Shown here: piece by piece, positions 41,363 through 49,185 of the stretch
Position numbering within the stretch: the stretch's first letter is position 1
How the letters are laid out: each line of letters opens with the position of its first letter
From: Pseudomonas putida
GTDB lineage: Bacteria > Pseudomonadota > Gammaproteobacteria > Pseudomonadales > Pseudomonadaceae
Direction of reading: 5' to 3'
Length of the DNA stretch: 64,000 nt
NCBI RefSeq assembly: GCF_003228315.1
Contig: NZ_CP029693.1
Location: 124,001-188,000 of the forward strand
Program-made: the position numbers and the translations under genes
Notes under the pieces: generated by a model
Database searches by the model: none
The model's input: only the letters and a program-made list of their open reading frames with translations
Told to the model about the DNA's origin: nothing

Positions 41363-42418
41363 TCAGCTGGTGAAGGCGCGACCCAGGCCCAGTGCTTTCA
41401 AGGCGCGGCGATAGGCGGTGGAGGAGCGATCGGCGGGAATGTGGATTTCCAGCGAAAGATCCAGCGGCAGGTCTTCCGGACGGCACAGTTCGACAATGTC
41501 GCGGTCCTCTTCGAACACCTGCTGGTTGAAGGCGTACACGTCATCCAGCGGCAGCTCTTTGTCGAAATTGCGGGTGATGGCGCAGAACATTCGGGTCTTG
41601 CGCGCCGAGATAGGGCTGGCCGCGTTCAGGATTACCAGGCGGTGCTCGGGATCGGGGAAGTTGACGGTCAAACGAGCGGTGAACGGCGCAAAGACATCGA
41701 AGGTGCGGCTCCACAGAAAACCTTCCGGAGCGCGATGTTGCAGGCTCTTGGGGAAATTGCTGACGCTGCTGACGTATTCGGCGTGCACCCCGTACGGTGT
41801 GACTTCGGCCTTGTAGGTGGGCACCACCGGGTTGTCGCGCTCGGCAAAGGCTTCGTGGTGAATCCAGGCGAAGTGGGCGACGTCGATAAAGCCTTCCACC
41901 TGACGCCCGGCCGAGGCGGCGATGTCGATCGATGGCGGCAGGATTTGCTGGTAATCGTCATCATGCCAGGACGGCATCTGCGCGAAGGGCGCGCTGGTGC
42001 CGGACATCAGGACCCAGATCATCCCGAAGTCTTCGCGGGTCGAGTACACTTGGATGCGATGGCGCTCGGTGAGGTTGGCATTGGGCTCCGACGGGATGCG
42101 CGTGCAGCGGCCATCGGTGCCGAAATGCAGGCCGTGATAAGGACAGATGATGTTCTCGCCCTGAACCCAACCCTTGCTCAGGGGCGCGCCGCGATGGCTG
42201 CAGATATCGCGGGCGGCGTTCAGCTTGCCGCCGGCACGGTAGAGCACCACGGGTTCGTCCAGCAGGGTGACGGCATAGGGCTTGTTGGTTACGTCCGCCG
42301 AAAAGGCGACGGGGTGCCAGTGCTGGCTGAGAATCTGGCGATCCTCTGCGGTGAAGGTGCTGGATTTGGTGATCGGGTTCCAGGTAACGGTCTGGCAGGC
42401 GATGGCGGCCGTGGACAT
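41363..42418 (-). CDS. Rieske non-haem iron oxygenase (aromatic/N- or O-demethylase type)
   Basis: A 351-residue oxygenase alpha subunit. The [2Fe-2S] Rieske ligands are Cys73/His75 (CSHRG) and Cys92/His95 (CPYHG). The mononuclear iron site is Asp179, His182 and His187 in [14 protein letters not shown]. Length and layout fit monooxygenases and demethylases such as vanillate O-demethylase or methylxanthine N-demethylase subunits. No ferredoxin-type reductase is present; the neighbouring rubredoxin-reductase fusion is the apparent electron donor. The substrate is unknown. Confidence 0.88.
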   Translation of the reverse strand: MSTAAIACQTVTWNPITKSSTFTAEDRQILSQHWHPVAFSADVTNKPYAVTLLDEPVVLYRAGGKLNAARDICSHRGAPLSKGWVQGENIICPYHGLHFGTDGRCTRIPSEPNANLTERHRIQVYSTREDFGMIWVLMSGTSAPFAQMPSWHDDDYQQILPPSIDIAASAGRQVEGFIDVAHFAWIHHEAFAERDNPVVPTYKAEVTPYGVHAEYVSSVSNFPKSLQHRAPEGFLWSRTFDVFAPFTARLTVNFPDPEHRLVILNAASPISARKTRMFCAITRNFDKELPLDDVYAFNQQVFEEDRDIVELCRPEDLPLDLSLEIHIPADRSSTAYRRALKALGLGRAFTS

Positions 42419-42504
42419 TTCAGTGCTCCTTTGACAGGGGAGTGATACCGGAGAAGTACGGGGCCCATGCTAGAGAACCGGGCCGGTCGCGCCCATGTCG
42501 TGAA

Positions 42505-42540
42505 GAGCATGTTCGTTATGCGTAATTCGTTATGTCGATA
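42505..42540. promoter_or_regulatory. Direct repeats TTCGTTATG in the Rieske promoter region
   Basis: TTCGTTATG occurs at 42512-42520 and 42526-42534, 14 bp apart, about 95-115 bp upstream of the Rieske start. The complement CATAACGAA resembles the LysR-promoter element at 39910. The gap also carries the promoter of the divergent gene at 42655. Confidence 0.45.
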
Positions 42541-42654
42541 TCGCGAAAGACGACGTGGTCTTTTCCTACAGGAATCTAGACTTGACCCTACGCCCGACGA
42601 GGCGAAGCAACGAGCGGCAGGCGTCGAGGTTCAACCTGGCGAGGAGGGAAGGCG

Positions 42655-43035
42655 ATGAGTGTATTGCGATGGTGCAGGTTGTTGTTGGTGGCATGGGTGA
42701 CCCTGGTGGCGGCATCGGGCATTGCTCGCGCCGAACCGGTTGCCATGATCACCGGCGAGCAGTGGATGCAGTCGACGGAGCAGCTCAAGAAGGTCTATCT
42801 CATTGGCATTGCCAACGCCTTCGAGGTCGAGGCTGCCTACCATGCAGCCAAGCCTCCGACCGATGAGCAGAGCCTGATTCCACGTTTCGGCAGGGGCTTG
42901 AAGGGCCAGACGCTCGACACCGTGCGCGAAAGGCTCAACCAGTGGTACGCCGCCAACCCCGACCGAGTGAAACGCCCTGTCCTGGAGACCATCTGGTTCG
43001 AGATGGTGGTACCCGGCCTGAAACAGAACAAGTAG
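42655..43035 (+). CDS. Exported small protein, unknown function
   Basis: A 126-residue protein with a signal peptide (LLLVAWVTLVAASGIARA, cleavage before EPVAM). The mature part is soluble, helical and without cysteine (ITGEQWMQSTEQLKKVYLIG; VLETIWFEMVVPGLK). GAGGAGGGAAGG precedes the ATG. It lies 11 bp before the glycine-zipper lipoprotein gene and shares its transcript. Pairing of such a protein with a glycine-zipper lipoprotein points to an envelope role, not further defined. Confidence 0.78.
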   Translation: MSVLRWCRLLLVAWVTLVAASGIARAEPVAMITGEQWMQSTEQLKKVYLIGIANAFEVEAAYHAAKPPTDEQSLIPRFGRGLKGQTLDTVRERLNQWYAANPDRVKRPVLETIWFEMVVPGLKQNK

Positions 43036-43046
43036 CGGAGGGGAAC

Positions 43047-43274
43047 ATGAAGAAGGTTCTATTGTTTGCCGCAGTCCTCACCGCAGCCAGCATGTTCGGT
43101 TGCACCTCGATGTCCTCCAAGCAGCAGGGGACCTTGAGCGGTGCGGCCATCGGTGCTGCGGCTGGCGCTGGCATTGCCGCGATTGCCGGTGGCAGTGGCT
43201 GGACGGGCGCGGCGATCGGCGCGGTTGCCGGCGGCGTTGCCGGCAATATCCGGGGCGGTCGGCAGCAGAATTAG
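43047..43274 (+). CDS. Glycine-zipper lipoprotein
   Basis: A 75-residue protein with lipobox ASMFGC (Cys19), then a Ser-rich linker and an extended glycine-zipper (SGAAIGAAAGAGIAAIAGG and WTGAAIGAVAGGVAGNI). The GGAGGGGAAC site lies just before the ATG. Such proteins, related to the SlyB/YMGG groups, span or line the outer membrane and are often stress-induced. It is the second gene of a two-gene unit that ends in a hairpin terminator. Confidence 0.82.
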   Translation: MKKVLLFAAVLTAASMFGCTSMSSKQQGTLSGAAIGAAAGAGIAAIAGGSGWTGAAIGAVAGGVAGNIRGGRQQN

Positions 43275-43293
43275 CCGGCCCGCTGAAGCAAAG

Positions 43294-43335
43294 GATCGCA
43301 GCCTGCGGTTGTAGGAGCCAGGCTGCGATCTTTTT
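43294..43335. terminator. Hairpin terminator, short member of the GATCGCAGCCTG family
   Basis: GATCGCAGCCTG (43294-43305) pairs with CAGGCTGCGATC (43319-43330), followed by TTTTT. The inner arms are largely lost compared with copies at 4451 and 38871. Confidence 0.82.
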
Positions 43336-43344
43336 CATTCGGCT

Positions 43345-43905
43345 TCACCGCTTGATCTTGGAAATCTTCGCGCCTTCGATACTGATGCCCGCCATCAACC
43401 CCTGCTGGTCGAAGATGAACGCGTAGGCGTCGTCCTTGAGCGTCGAGCTGGACAGGTTCTTCGCCGCCCCTTCATCGACCACCACCACCGTTGGCCCCAC
43501 GCCGATCTCCCAACCTTTGGATTCAGTCAGGTACTTGAGCGCCTTGTCGCTCATCAGAAACACCGCATAACCATAGGATTGTGCGCCTGCCTGCAGCCCC
43601 CACGACCCGCTGACGGAGTTGTAATAGTCCTCGACCTTCGTGCCTTTCATCAGCACGCCTTCGCCATAACTGCCGCCGAACACCAGGCCGGCCTTGACGA
43701 TATTCGGGAAGACCAGCACGGCCTTGGCTTTATGGGAGATCGATTCAGCGACCGGATGGCTCTTGTACAGCGCTTGCAACGCTTGGCGAGAGTCGGCATT
43801 GAGGTCTTCGGCGGTCGCCGCGCCCGCCGTGTTCAACAGGCTCGCCGAGGCCAGGGCGGCAGCGGCGAGGAAGATCGAAATGAAAAATCGCATCGATTGA
43901 GTCAT
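43345..43905 (-). CDS. YSC84-related lipid-binding domain protein, exported
   Basis: A 186-residue protein with a signal peptide (FFISIFLAAAALASASLLNT AGAA). The mature part begins with a short helical region (DSRQALQALYKSHPVAESIS), then AVLVFPNIVKAGLVFGGSYG EGVL, WGLQAGAQSYGYAVFLMSD and GPTVVVVDEG, which are the YSC84/Ysc84 actin- and phospholipid-binding (DUF500) motifs. AGGAGTACGC precedes the ATG at 43905. Bacterial members are periplasmic or outer-membrane associated with unclear roles. It is a single gene. Confidence 0.87.
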   Translation of the reverse strand: MTQSMRFFISIFLAAAALASASLLNTAGAATAEDLNADSRQALQALYKSHPVAESISHKAKAVLVFPNIVKAGLVFGGSYGEGVLMKGTKVEDYYNSVSGSWGLQAGAQSYGYAVFLMSDKALKYLTESKGWEIGVGPTVVVVDEGAAKNLSSSTLKDDAYAFIFDQQGLMAGISIEGAKISKIKR

Positions 43906-44145
43906 TTGCGTACTCCTGAAGTTTACGAGTTGAAAGCAAGGCGCTGGCGTGCAGCACGATGCCATCAATGGTAGTGACCACAGTGGGTGGGCCGGGTTCG
44001 TTGTCAGTGTCTGGGTTTGGCTGTTCACTGCCGGCAAGTAGCGTGCAGCCGCTGCCCAGCATTTAATGTAGTTGTGGTGGTTAAAGAGGTCGTCTTTTTG
44101 ATCAAGGACAGTGCAGGAGCCGATGAAGGAGGCGATTTTTTACCG

Positions 44146-44868
44146 TCAGCAGTCGAGCAGCGAGGCCAATTCGCTCAGGGAATCCACAACGACGTCCCAG
44201 TCTTGAGTGGGCTGCAGGTCCGTTGTCTGTTCCGGACCGTATTCCGTGGGGCGCCGGATGAACACTGTGTGAAATCCGCAAGCGCTTGCCGCGACCAGAT
44301 CGTCATTGTGTGCCGCGACCATGGCCACCCGATGCGCTGGCAATCCCACGGCTTCGGCCGATCGCAAATACACCTCTGGCTGCGGCTTGTAGGCGCGGGC
44401 CAGTCCCGCGCCGGTGATGACATCCCAGGGCAGGCCGCCGTAGCGGGCCAGGTTCATCATCCCGGCGATGTGGCCGTTGGAGATCGGGCCGATGGCGAAG
44501 CGTCGTTTCAAGCGTGTGAGGCCTTCGACGGAATCAGGCCATGGATCGAGCTTCTCCCAGGCGGCGCTCCAGGCGGCGATATCCATTTCCTGAAGTCGCC
44601 CGGCCTCGATGCCGTGCTGGATCAGCAACGCCTCCAGATTCTCTCGGTTCAAAACGTCCAGCGTCACAAACGGACGTTCGCCGCTGCGCACGCGTTGCAT
44701 TGAGGGTTGGTAGAGCGAGCGCCATTCATTGGCGAAATCCAGCGGGTCGATCTGCAAGGCAAGTCGCTGTAGATACAGCGCGGACTGCCGCGCAATGCTG
44801 GTTCGCCAGTCGACCACGGTGCCAAAGACATCGAAGCCGAGAAACCCAACGTCTTTGATACCGGTCAT
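44146..44868 (-). CDS. Haloacid dehalogenase, type II (L-2-haloacid dehalogenase-like)
   Basis: A 240-residue HAD hydrolase. The nucleophile is Asp13 in GFDVFGTVVDW, with Ser in IGPISNGH, Lys in ARAYKPQPEVY and the acidic motif in AAHNDDLVAA. The DVFGTVVDWRTS start is the hallmark of haloacid dehalogenase type II, which removes halide from L-2-haloacids, although many such proteins act on other substrates. It lies 36 bp after the stop of the luciferase-like gene on the same strand, so the two may be co-transcribed. Confidence 0.86.
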   Translation of the reverse strand: MTGIKDVGFLGFDVFGTVVDWRTSIARQSALYLQRLALQIDPLDFANEWRSLYQPSMQRVRSGERPFVTLDVLNRENLEALLIQHGIEAGRLQEMDIAAWSAAWEKLDPWPDSVEGLTRLKRRFAIGPISNGHIAGMMNLARYGGLPWDVITGAGLARAYKPQPEVYLRSAEAVGLPAHRVAMVAAHNDDLVAASACGFHTVFIRRPTEYGPEQTTDLQPTQDWDVVVDSLSELASLLDC

Positions 44869-44904
44869 GCTCAGTCTCCTGTGCGGTCGGGGAACACCTC
44901 AGCG

Positions 44905-45921
44905 CTAGCCGAGGGCCGGGGCGACGTGCTTGAGGATGGATTCGATGACATGCGCGCAATAGTCCACGCCCAGTTGGTTGGGGATTGTCAGCAGCAGGGT
45001 ATCGGCTGCGGCAATGGCTTCATCTTTGGCGAGTGCTTCGATCAGGGCATCGGGTTCTGCCGCGTAATTCCGGCCGAAGATCGTCTGGATGTCACCGTCG
45101 AGGAAGCCGATGGTGTCCTCGTTCTGGCCGTCTCGACCGAAGTACAGGCGGTCCATGTCATTGGTGATCGCGAAGATGCTGCGGCTCACCGACGTACGCG
45201 GCTGCCGGGTATGCCCGGCCTGTTTCCAGGCCTCGTGAAAAGCGTGAATCTGTTCGGCTTGCTGGATGTGCAAGGGGCGGCCGTTTTCATCGACCTTCAG
45301 CGTCGACGTCTGCAGGTTCATGCCCATTTGCGCCGCCCACACCGCCGTCGCGACGGAGCCTGAACCCCACCAGATCCGGTCGCGAAGGACTTCGGCGTGT
45401 GGCTCAAGTCGCAGCAAGCCTGGCGGGTTGGCAAACATGGGGCGCGGGTTCGGCTCGGCGAAGCCCTTGCCACGCAGTAGTGCATAAAACACTTCGGTGT
45501 GACGTCGGGCCAGGTCGGCATGGGTCTCGCCTTCCTTCGGCGCATAGCCAAAATGGCGCCAGCCGTCGATGACCCGCTCGCCAGAGCCGCGGCTGATGCC
45601 CAGTTGCAATCGCCCTCCGGCGATCAGGTCCGCCGCGCTGGCGTCTTCGACCATGTAGTAGGGGTTCTCGTAGCGCATGTCGATGACCCCGGTACCGATT
45701 TCAATCCGGCTGGTTTTTGCCCCGACGGCCGCCAGCAAGGGGAAGGGCGACGCCAGTTGCCGGGCGAAATGATGGACGCGGAAAAACGCCCCGTCGGCGC
45801 CCAGTTCCTCTGCCGCGATGGCCAGATCGATGGATTGCAACAGCACATCGGCCGCCGAGCGGGTTTGCGAGTGCGGGGAAGGAGTCCAGTGCCCGAAGGA
45901 CAGGAAGCCGATTTTTTTCAT
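44905..45921 (-). CDS. Luciferase-like (LLM class) flavin-dependent oxidoreductase
   Basis: A 338-residue luciferase-fold protein. The start MKKIGFLSFGHW, the FFRVHHFARQ segment, RIEIGTGVIDMRYENPYYMV and the glycine-rich LQLGISRGSGE fit the alkanal-monooxygenase-like group. No dedicated flavin reductase is adjacent, so it may use F420-free FMN from the cell pool. The ATG at 45921 is preferred over a start 24 codons upstream that has no matching family sequence. The haloacid dehalogenase gene follows. Confidence 0.85.
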   Translation of the reverse strand: MKKIGFLSFGHWTPSPHSQTRSAADVLLQSIDLAIAAEELGADGAFFRVHHFARQLASPFPLLAAVGAKTSRIEIGTGVIDMRYENPYYMVEDASAADLIAGGRLQLGISRGSGERVIDGWRHFGYAPKEGETHADLARRHTEVFYALLRGKGFAEPNPRPMFANPPGLLRLEPHAEVLRDRIWWGSGSVATAVWAAQMGMNLQTSTLKVDENGRPLHIQQAEQIHAFHEAWKQAGHTRQPRTSVSRSIFAITNDMDRLYFGRDGQNEDTIGFLDGDIQTIFGRNYAAEPDALIEALAKDEAIAAADTLLLTIPNQLGVDYCAHVIESILKHVAPALG

Positions 45922-46035
45922 GGGATGCTCGCGACAGGAATTGGAAGGATGGCGCCAATGTAGTCCGCGCCGTCCACGGTCAGTACCCCCCATGCCTTTG
46001 TGACAGCTTCAACCATTGGTTGTAAGTGTGAGGGT

Positions 46036-46254
46036 TCAGCTCTTGGCGGTGGAAGCCAAATGATGCGCCACCAACGCATTGGCATGGCCATGGCCCATGC
46101 CGTGTTCGGTTTTGAGCACCGCGACCATTTCCATGTGCTTCTTGCCATCGAGGGTATTGAGCAGGTCCAGCCAATGAGTGACAGGCTGCCCGTACTTCTT
46201 TTCGATCGAGGGGAAATACGATGCGGGGCCTTTGACTTTTGCCTCTTCTGTCAT
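46036..46254 (-). CDS. DUF4287 domain protein
   Basis: A 72-residue protein. SYFPSIEKKYGQPVTHWLDL and KTEHGMGHGHANALVAHHLA are the two conserved halves of DUF4287, a helical domain of unknown function often found beside DUF5655. The gene is single and ends short of the luciferase-like gene start. Confidence 0.85.
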   Translation of the reverse strand: MTEEAKVKGPASYFPSIEKKYGQPVTHWLDLLNTLDGKKHMEMVAVLKTEHGMGHGHANALVAHHLASTAKS

Positions 46255-46299
46255 GAGGAAAACTCCATTTCTTCGGTTAAGGAGCAGGCATTAGTTGCC

Positions 46300-46965
46300 T
46301 TATTTTTGCTTGAGATCGGCCTCTTTCCAGGCGCCACTCAACGGACCACCCGGCAAGCCTTCAACGGCTCGCGACAACGGGAAGGGTACCGGGATGAAAC
46401 CGGCATCGCGCACCAGCCGGGCACCCATCTCACGGGCCTGGGCGTCGTCGGCGAAAACCGGAATCGCCTTGCCCTGGCCGGACTGATCTTTCATGGATTG
46501 GAAACCAATGGCATTGAAGCCCCGTACCAGATGCACGCCGGGCAGGTACTGCTGGTCGGCCAGGGAAACGCCCGTCTCCAGCGCCTTGCGCCCGATATCG
46601 CCGTCACGCCCGGTAAAGGGATTGCTGGTGCTGAACACCACCTTGCCATTCAACTGGCCCTTGAGCTGTTCCGACAGCGCCGGCATGGCGCCGTAGGGCA
46701 CGCTCAGCACGATCACATCGCCCCATTTCGCGGCATCGCCGACCGTGCCGGCCTGTGCGTTGGGACCGGCATTCTTGACCAGCTCCGTCAGCTCCTCGGG
46801 GTGGCGTGATGAAAACATCACCGAATGCCCGGCCTTGACCCAAAGCGTGCCGAGCGTGCCGCCAACCTTGCCGGCGCCGATCACGCTGATTTTGAGGCTG
46901 TCTGCCGCCACCTGGCCGGCGTACAGAACCAAGCCGGAGAAGATCAAAAAAAGAATCTTGAACAT
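46300..46965 (-). CDS. Exported NADP-binding F420-dependent-reductase-like protein
   Basis: A 221-residue protein. Residues 1-21 are a signal peptide (ILFLIFSGLVLYAGQVAA), then a Rossmann motif VIGAGKVGGTLG appears directly, with SSRHP at the NADP-phosphate position. This is the fold of NADPH:F420 reductase and its F420-independent relatives, normally cytoplasmic. Export of a dinucleotide enzyme is unusual. The alternative is a cytoplasmic start further in, at a non-ATG codon, which is not supported. ATG 46965 is the clear start of the hydrophobic segment. Confidence 0.78.
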   Translation of the reverse strand: MFKILFLIFSGLVLYAGQVAADSLKISVIGAGKVGGTLGTLWVKAGHSVMFSSRHPEELTELVKNAGPNAQAGTVGDAAKWGDVIVLSVPYGAMPALSEQLKGQLNGKVVFSTSNPFTGRDGDIGRKALETGVSLADQQYLPGVHLVRGFNAIGFQSMKDQSGQGKAIPVFADDAQAREMGARLVRDAGFIPVPFPLSRAVEGLPGGPLSGAWKEADLKQK

Positions 46966-47125
46966 GCCCTGTGCCCCTGAATCCGGAAAAAGTGATGTAA
47001 CCACCGTAGTAGAGCCAGCGCAGATGCGAAAGGCGGGAGACGGGCGGTTTTCGAATCAGCTGCTTGTTCGAATTCCTGCCATTCGTCCGTTGAACTTGGG
47101 TTGAAAGTGCCGCTCTATAGAAAAT

Positions 47126-47142
47126 GTGGGAAAATTTCCCAC
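47126..47142. promoter_or_regulatory. 17-bp palindrome GTGGGAAAATTTCCCAC
   Basis: Two exact 8-bp arms around a central A lie in the 346-bp gap between the exported Rossmann gene and the low-complexity gene. This gap (46966-47311) has no other feature I can support, so this is the main candidate operator for one or both divergent genes. Confidence 0.55.
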
Positions 47143-47311
47143 GCAAATACGCTAACTGGCTATGATGGATCGTGCGGTAACCGCAGTGGCTCGTCAGCGC
47201 TGCAGATTGATGGCCGTGCCGGTTGGCTGGTCGCACTTTTTGCGGCTGGAAACTCACTGGATATTGCGTTCGATACGGACATGACTACGCGGCTCCAAGC
47301 GGAGGTGCAGC

Positions 47312-48205
47312 ATGCATATCAACAAATGTTTATTGGCGCTGGCCATTGGCGGCGTGTTGTCGGCATCCACGGTCCTGGTACCGGATTACATCAGTGGTTT
47401 CTCCAGCGCATACGCCAGAGATGGCGGTAGTGGCGGGGGAGGCGGTGGTGGAGGCGGTCACGGCGGTGGCGGTGGCTCAGGTAACGGTGGTGGTGGCCAT
47501 GGAGGCGGCGGTGGCGGTTCCGGTAACGGTGGCGGTGGCCATGGTGACGGCGGAGGCGGCAACGGTGGCGGCAATGGCGGCAATGGCGGCGGTGGCGGCG
47601 CTGGTGCTGGCAACGGTGGCGGTGGTGCTGGTGGTGCCGGCGCGGGCAATGGCGGTCATGGAGACGGTGGCGGTCATGCCGGCCAGGGCCACGGCGATGA
47701 TCATGGCGGCGTGGCTGGCAACAGAGGCCAGGGCAATGCCCGTGACCACGATGCCAATGATGACAATGGCGGCGTAGCCGGCAACAGGGGCCGGGGCAAT
47801 GCCCGTGACAACGATGCCAACGATGACAATGGCGGCGCAGTCGGCAACAGAGGCCCGGGCAATGCCCGTGACAACGATGCCAATGATGACAACGATCGCG
47901 ACAGAAACGCTGCGAGAAACGATGCGGATGCCGCCCGCGACGCAGCCCGCGCTGATGCGGATGCTGCTCGCGATGCCGCCCGGGCCGATGCGGACGCCGC
48001 CAGGGCTGCTGCAAGAGCGGCCGGCGATCCGAACGCAGACGCCACTCGGGATGCTGCAAGGGCTGCGGCCGATGCAACGCGCGACGCTGCTCGCAGAGAC
48101 GCGGATGCAGCCCGGGATGCGGCCCGAGCGACTGCTAATGCGACCCGAAATGCCGCCAGGAATGGAACGACCGCTCCAGGTGCGCCGGTTCAGGCGCAGA
48201 ACTAG
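47312..48205 (+). CDS. Low-complexity Gly-rich / Ala-Asp-Arg-repeat exported protein
   Basis: A 297-residue protein with a signal peptide (LALAIGGVLSASTVLVPDY, then SSAYARDGG). Residues about 38-125 are almost pure Gly with Ser, His, Asn and Ala. Residues about 130-200 hold three 21-residue repeats (GGVAGNRGQGNARDHDANDD type). From about 205 the chain is a quasi-regular Ala/Asp/Arg sequence (DADAARDAARA repeats) that should be helical, with charge alternation, and ends in a Pro/Gln tail. The GGAGGTGCAGC site is strong, which supports real translation. No homologue is recognised; a wall, matrix or adhesin-like role is possible. Confidence 0.68.
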   Translation: MHINKCLLALAIGGVLSASTVLVPDYISGFSSAYARDGGSGGGGGGGGGHGGGGGSGNGGGGHGGGGGGSGNGGGGHGDGGGGNGGGNGGNGGGGGAGAGNGGGGAGGAGAGNGGHGDGGGHAGQGHGDDHGGVAGNRGQGNARDHDANDDNGGVAGNRGRGNARDNDANDDNGGAVGNRGPGNARDNDANDDNDRDRNAARNDADAARDAARADADAARDAARADADAARAAARAAGDPNADATRDAARAAADATRDAARRDADAARDAARATANATRNAARNGTTAPGAPVQAQN

Positions 48206-48283
48206 GTTCGTCGGTTCGTCGGTTCAGCAGTGAGACAGGCGCAGTGCGCTGCCTGATCCACTTTGAATGGACGTCGCTTTGAA

Positions 48284-48347
48284 GATCGCAGCCTACGGCA
48301 GTTTCTGCGGGGATTGCATACCCTGCAGCTGGCTGCGATCTTTTTTT
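48284..48347. terminator. Hairpin terminator (GATCGCAGCC family)
   Basis: GATCGCAGCC pairs with GGCTGCGATC and is followed by TTTTTTT at 48341-48347. Confidence 0.82.
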
Positions 48348-48420
48348 GATCTTCGACCACTCGTCGCCCAACTAAAAAATAATCTTTGACTTCATTCGGT
48401 GTTTGGATGAGTATCTGTAC

Positions 48421-48432
48421 ATCGCATGCGAT
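48421..48432. promoter_or_regulatory. ATCGCATGCGAT palindrome, copy 1
   Basis: A 12-bp perfect palindrome 53 bp before the 31-codon frame at 48485. It is one of four copies across the ohr locus. Confidence 0.7.
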
Positions 48433-48484
48433 CTAATCGAAGGCGATCAAAAGAAAGCAACCCTTGACGCTTGGAGATCCAGTC

Positions 48485-48580
48485 ATGAACACCGAAAGCA
48501 GCCACAGCCTGTTCCACTTTACCGATCACGCTTTCGATGGTCACAACGGCAATAACTGGATCACCGCCCCAGCGGCTTGA
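48485..48580 (+). CDS. 31-codon frame, uncertain
   Basis: ATG 48485 (preceded by GGAGATCCAGTC) opens a 31-residue frame, starting MNTESSHSLFHFTDHAF and containing DGHNGNNWI, which echoes the RGHNG start of the ohr proteins. It is followed directly by the ohr operator copy. It is either a tiny peptide gene or a worn fragment of a third ohr copy. A palindrome copy precedes it. Confidence 0.35.
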   Translation: MNTESSHSLFHFTDHAFDGHNGNNWITAPAA

Positions 48581-48604
48581 TAAGCGACTTTTTAAATCAC
48601 TAAT

Positions 48605-48616
48605 ATCGCATGCGAT
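48605..48616. promoter_or_regulatory. ATCGCATGCGAT palindrome, copy 2
   Basis: It lies 38 bp before the first ohr start. The following bases AAATCGCA echo half of the site. Confidence 0.7.
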
Positions 48617-48653
48617 CAAATCGCATAAGAAATTGAACTGAGAGGAAGCCCCC

Positions 48654-49106
48654 ATGAGCAAGATCGAAAAAGTCCTGGTAACCGGCAAAACCCACACCAC
48701 CCACAGCGCTGCCGGCAACACCTTGCGTGGCCACAACGGCAATCTCGACATCGAACTGTCTTCGCCTGGCAGCAGCACGCCGGCCCACGTGTTCAGCGGC
48801 GTGCAACCTCATCCGAAAGCCGAGCAACTGTTCGCTGGCGCCTGGTCGGCCTGCTACACCGCCGCGGTCGGCCTGGTCGCTCAAGAGCGCAATATTGTGT
48901 TGCCGGCGAACATGGCCGTGGACATTGAAGTGGACCTTGGCCAGACCGGTGCGGAGTACTTCCTCCAGGCCCGACTGACCCTGAACGTGCCAGGGCTGGC
49001 GCATGACGTCGCGACCGAATTGGCGCACATCGCCGACTCCATCTGCCCTTACTCCAAAGCTACACGCGGCAATATCGACGTTGCCCTGAATGTAATCACT
49101 GCGTAA
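48654..49106 (+). CDS. ohr: Organic hydroperoxide resistance protein (OsmC/Ohr family), copy 1
   Basis: A 150-residue OsmC-fold peroxidase that reduces organic hydroperoxides with lipoylated partners. The two reactive cysteines are Cys67 in WSACYTAAV and Cys131 in CPYSKATRGNIDV, the pattern that defines Ohr rather than OsmC. GAGAGGAAGC precedes the ATG. An identical-pattern neighbour starts 80 bp downstream, and the OhrR-like regulator lies beyond it. The start of the coding region is preceded by a palindrome copy at 48605. Confidence 0.9.
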   Translation: MSKIEKVLVTGKTHTTHSAAGNTLRGHNGNLDIELSSPGSSTPAHVFSGVQPHPKAEQLFAGAWSACYTAAVGLVAQERNIVLPANMAVDIEVDLGQTGAEYFLQARLTLNVPGLAHDVATELAHIADSICPYSKATRGNIDVALNVITA

Positions 49107-49128
49107 CCCGCGAATTTTTATCAAAAAC

Positions 49129-49140
49129 ATCGCGTGCGAT
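49129..49140. promoter_or_regulatory. ATCGCGTGCGAT, one-base variant of the palindrome, copy 3
   Basis: It lies 46 bp before the second ohr start, in the gap between the two ohr genes. Confidence 0.65.
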
Positions 49141-49185
49141 ATAAGCGCATACGTATGTAAGCCCTGAAAACCCGAGGAAATCACC

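Noticed and set aside
47391..48077. 228-codon His/Arg/Gly-rich antisense frame
   Set aside because: It is the mirror of the repetitive Gly-rich gene; the sense gene has a signal peptide and a strong ribosome-binding site.
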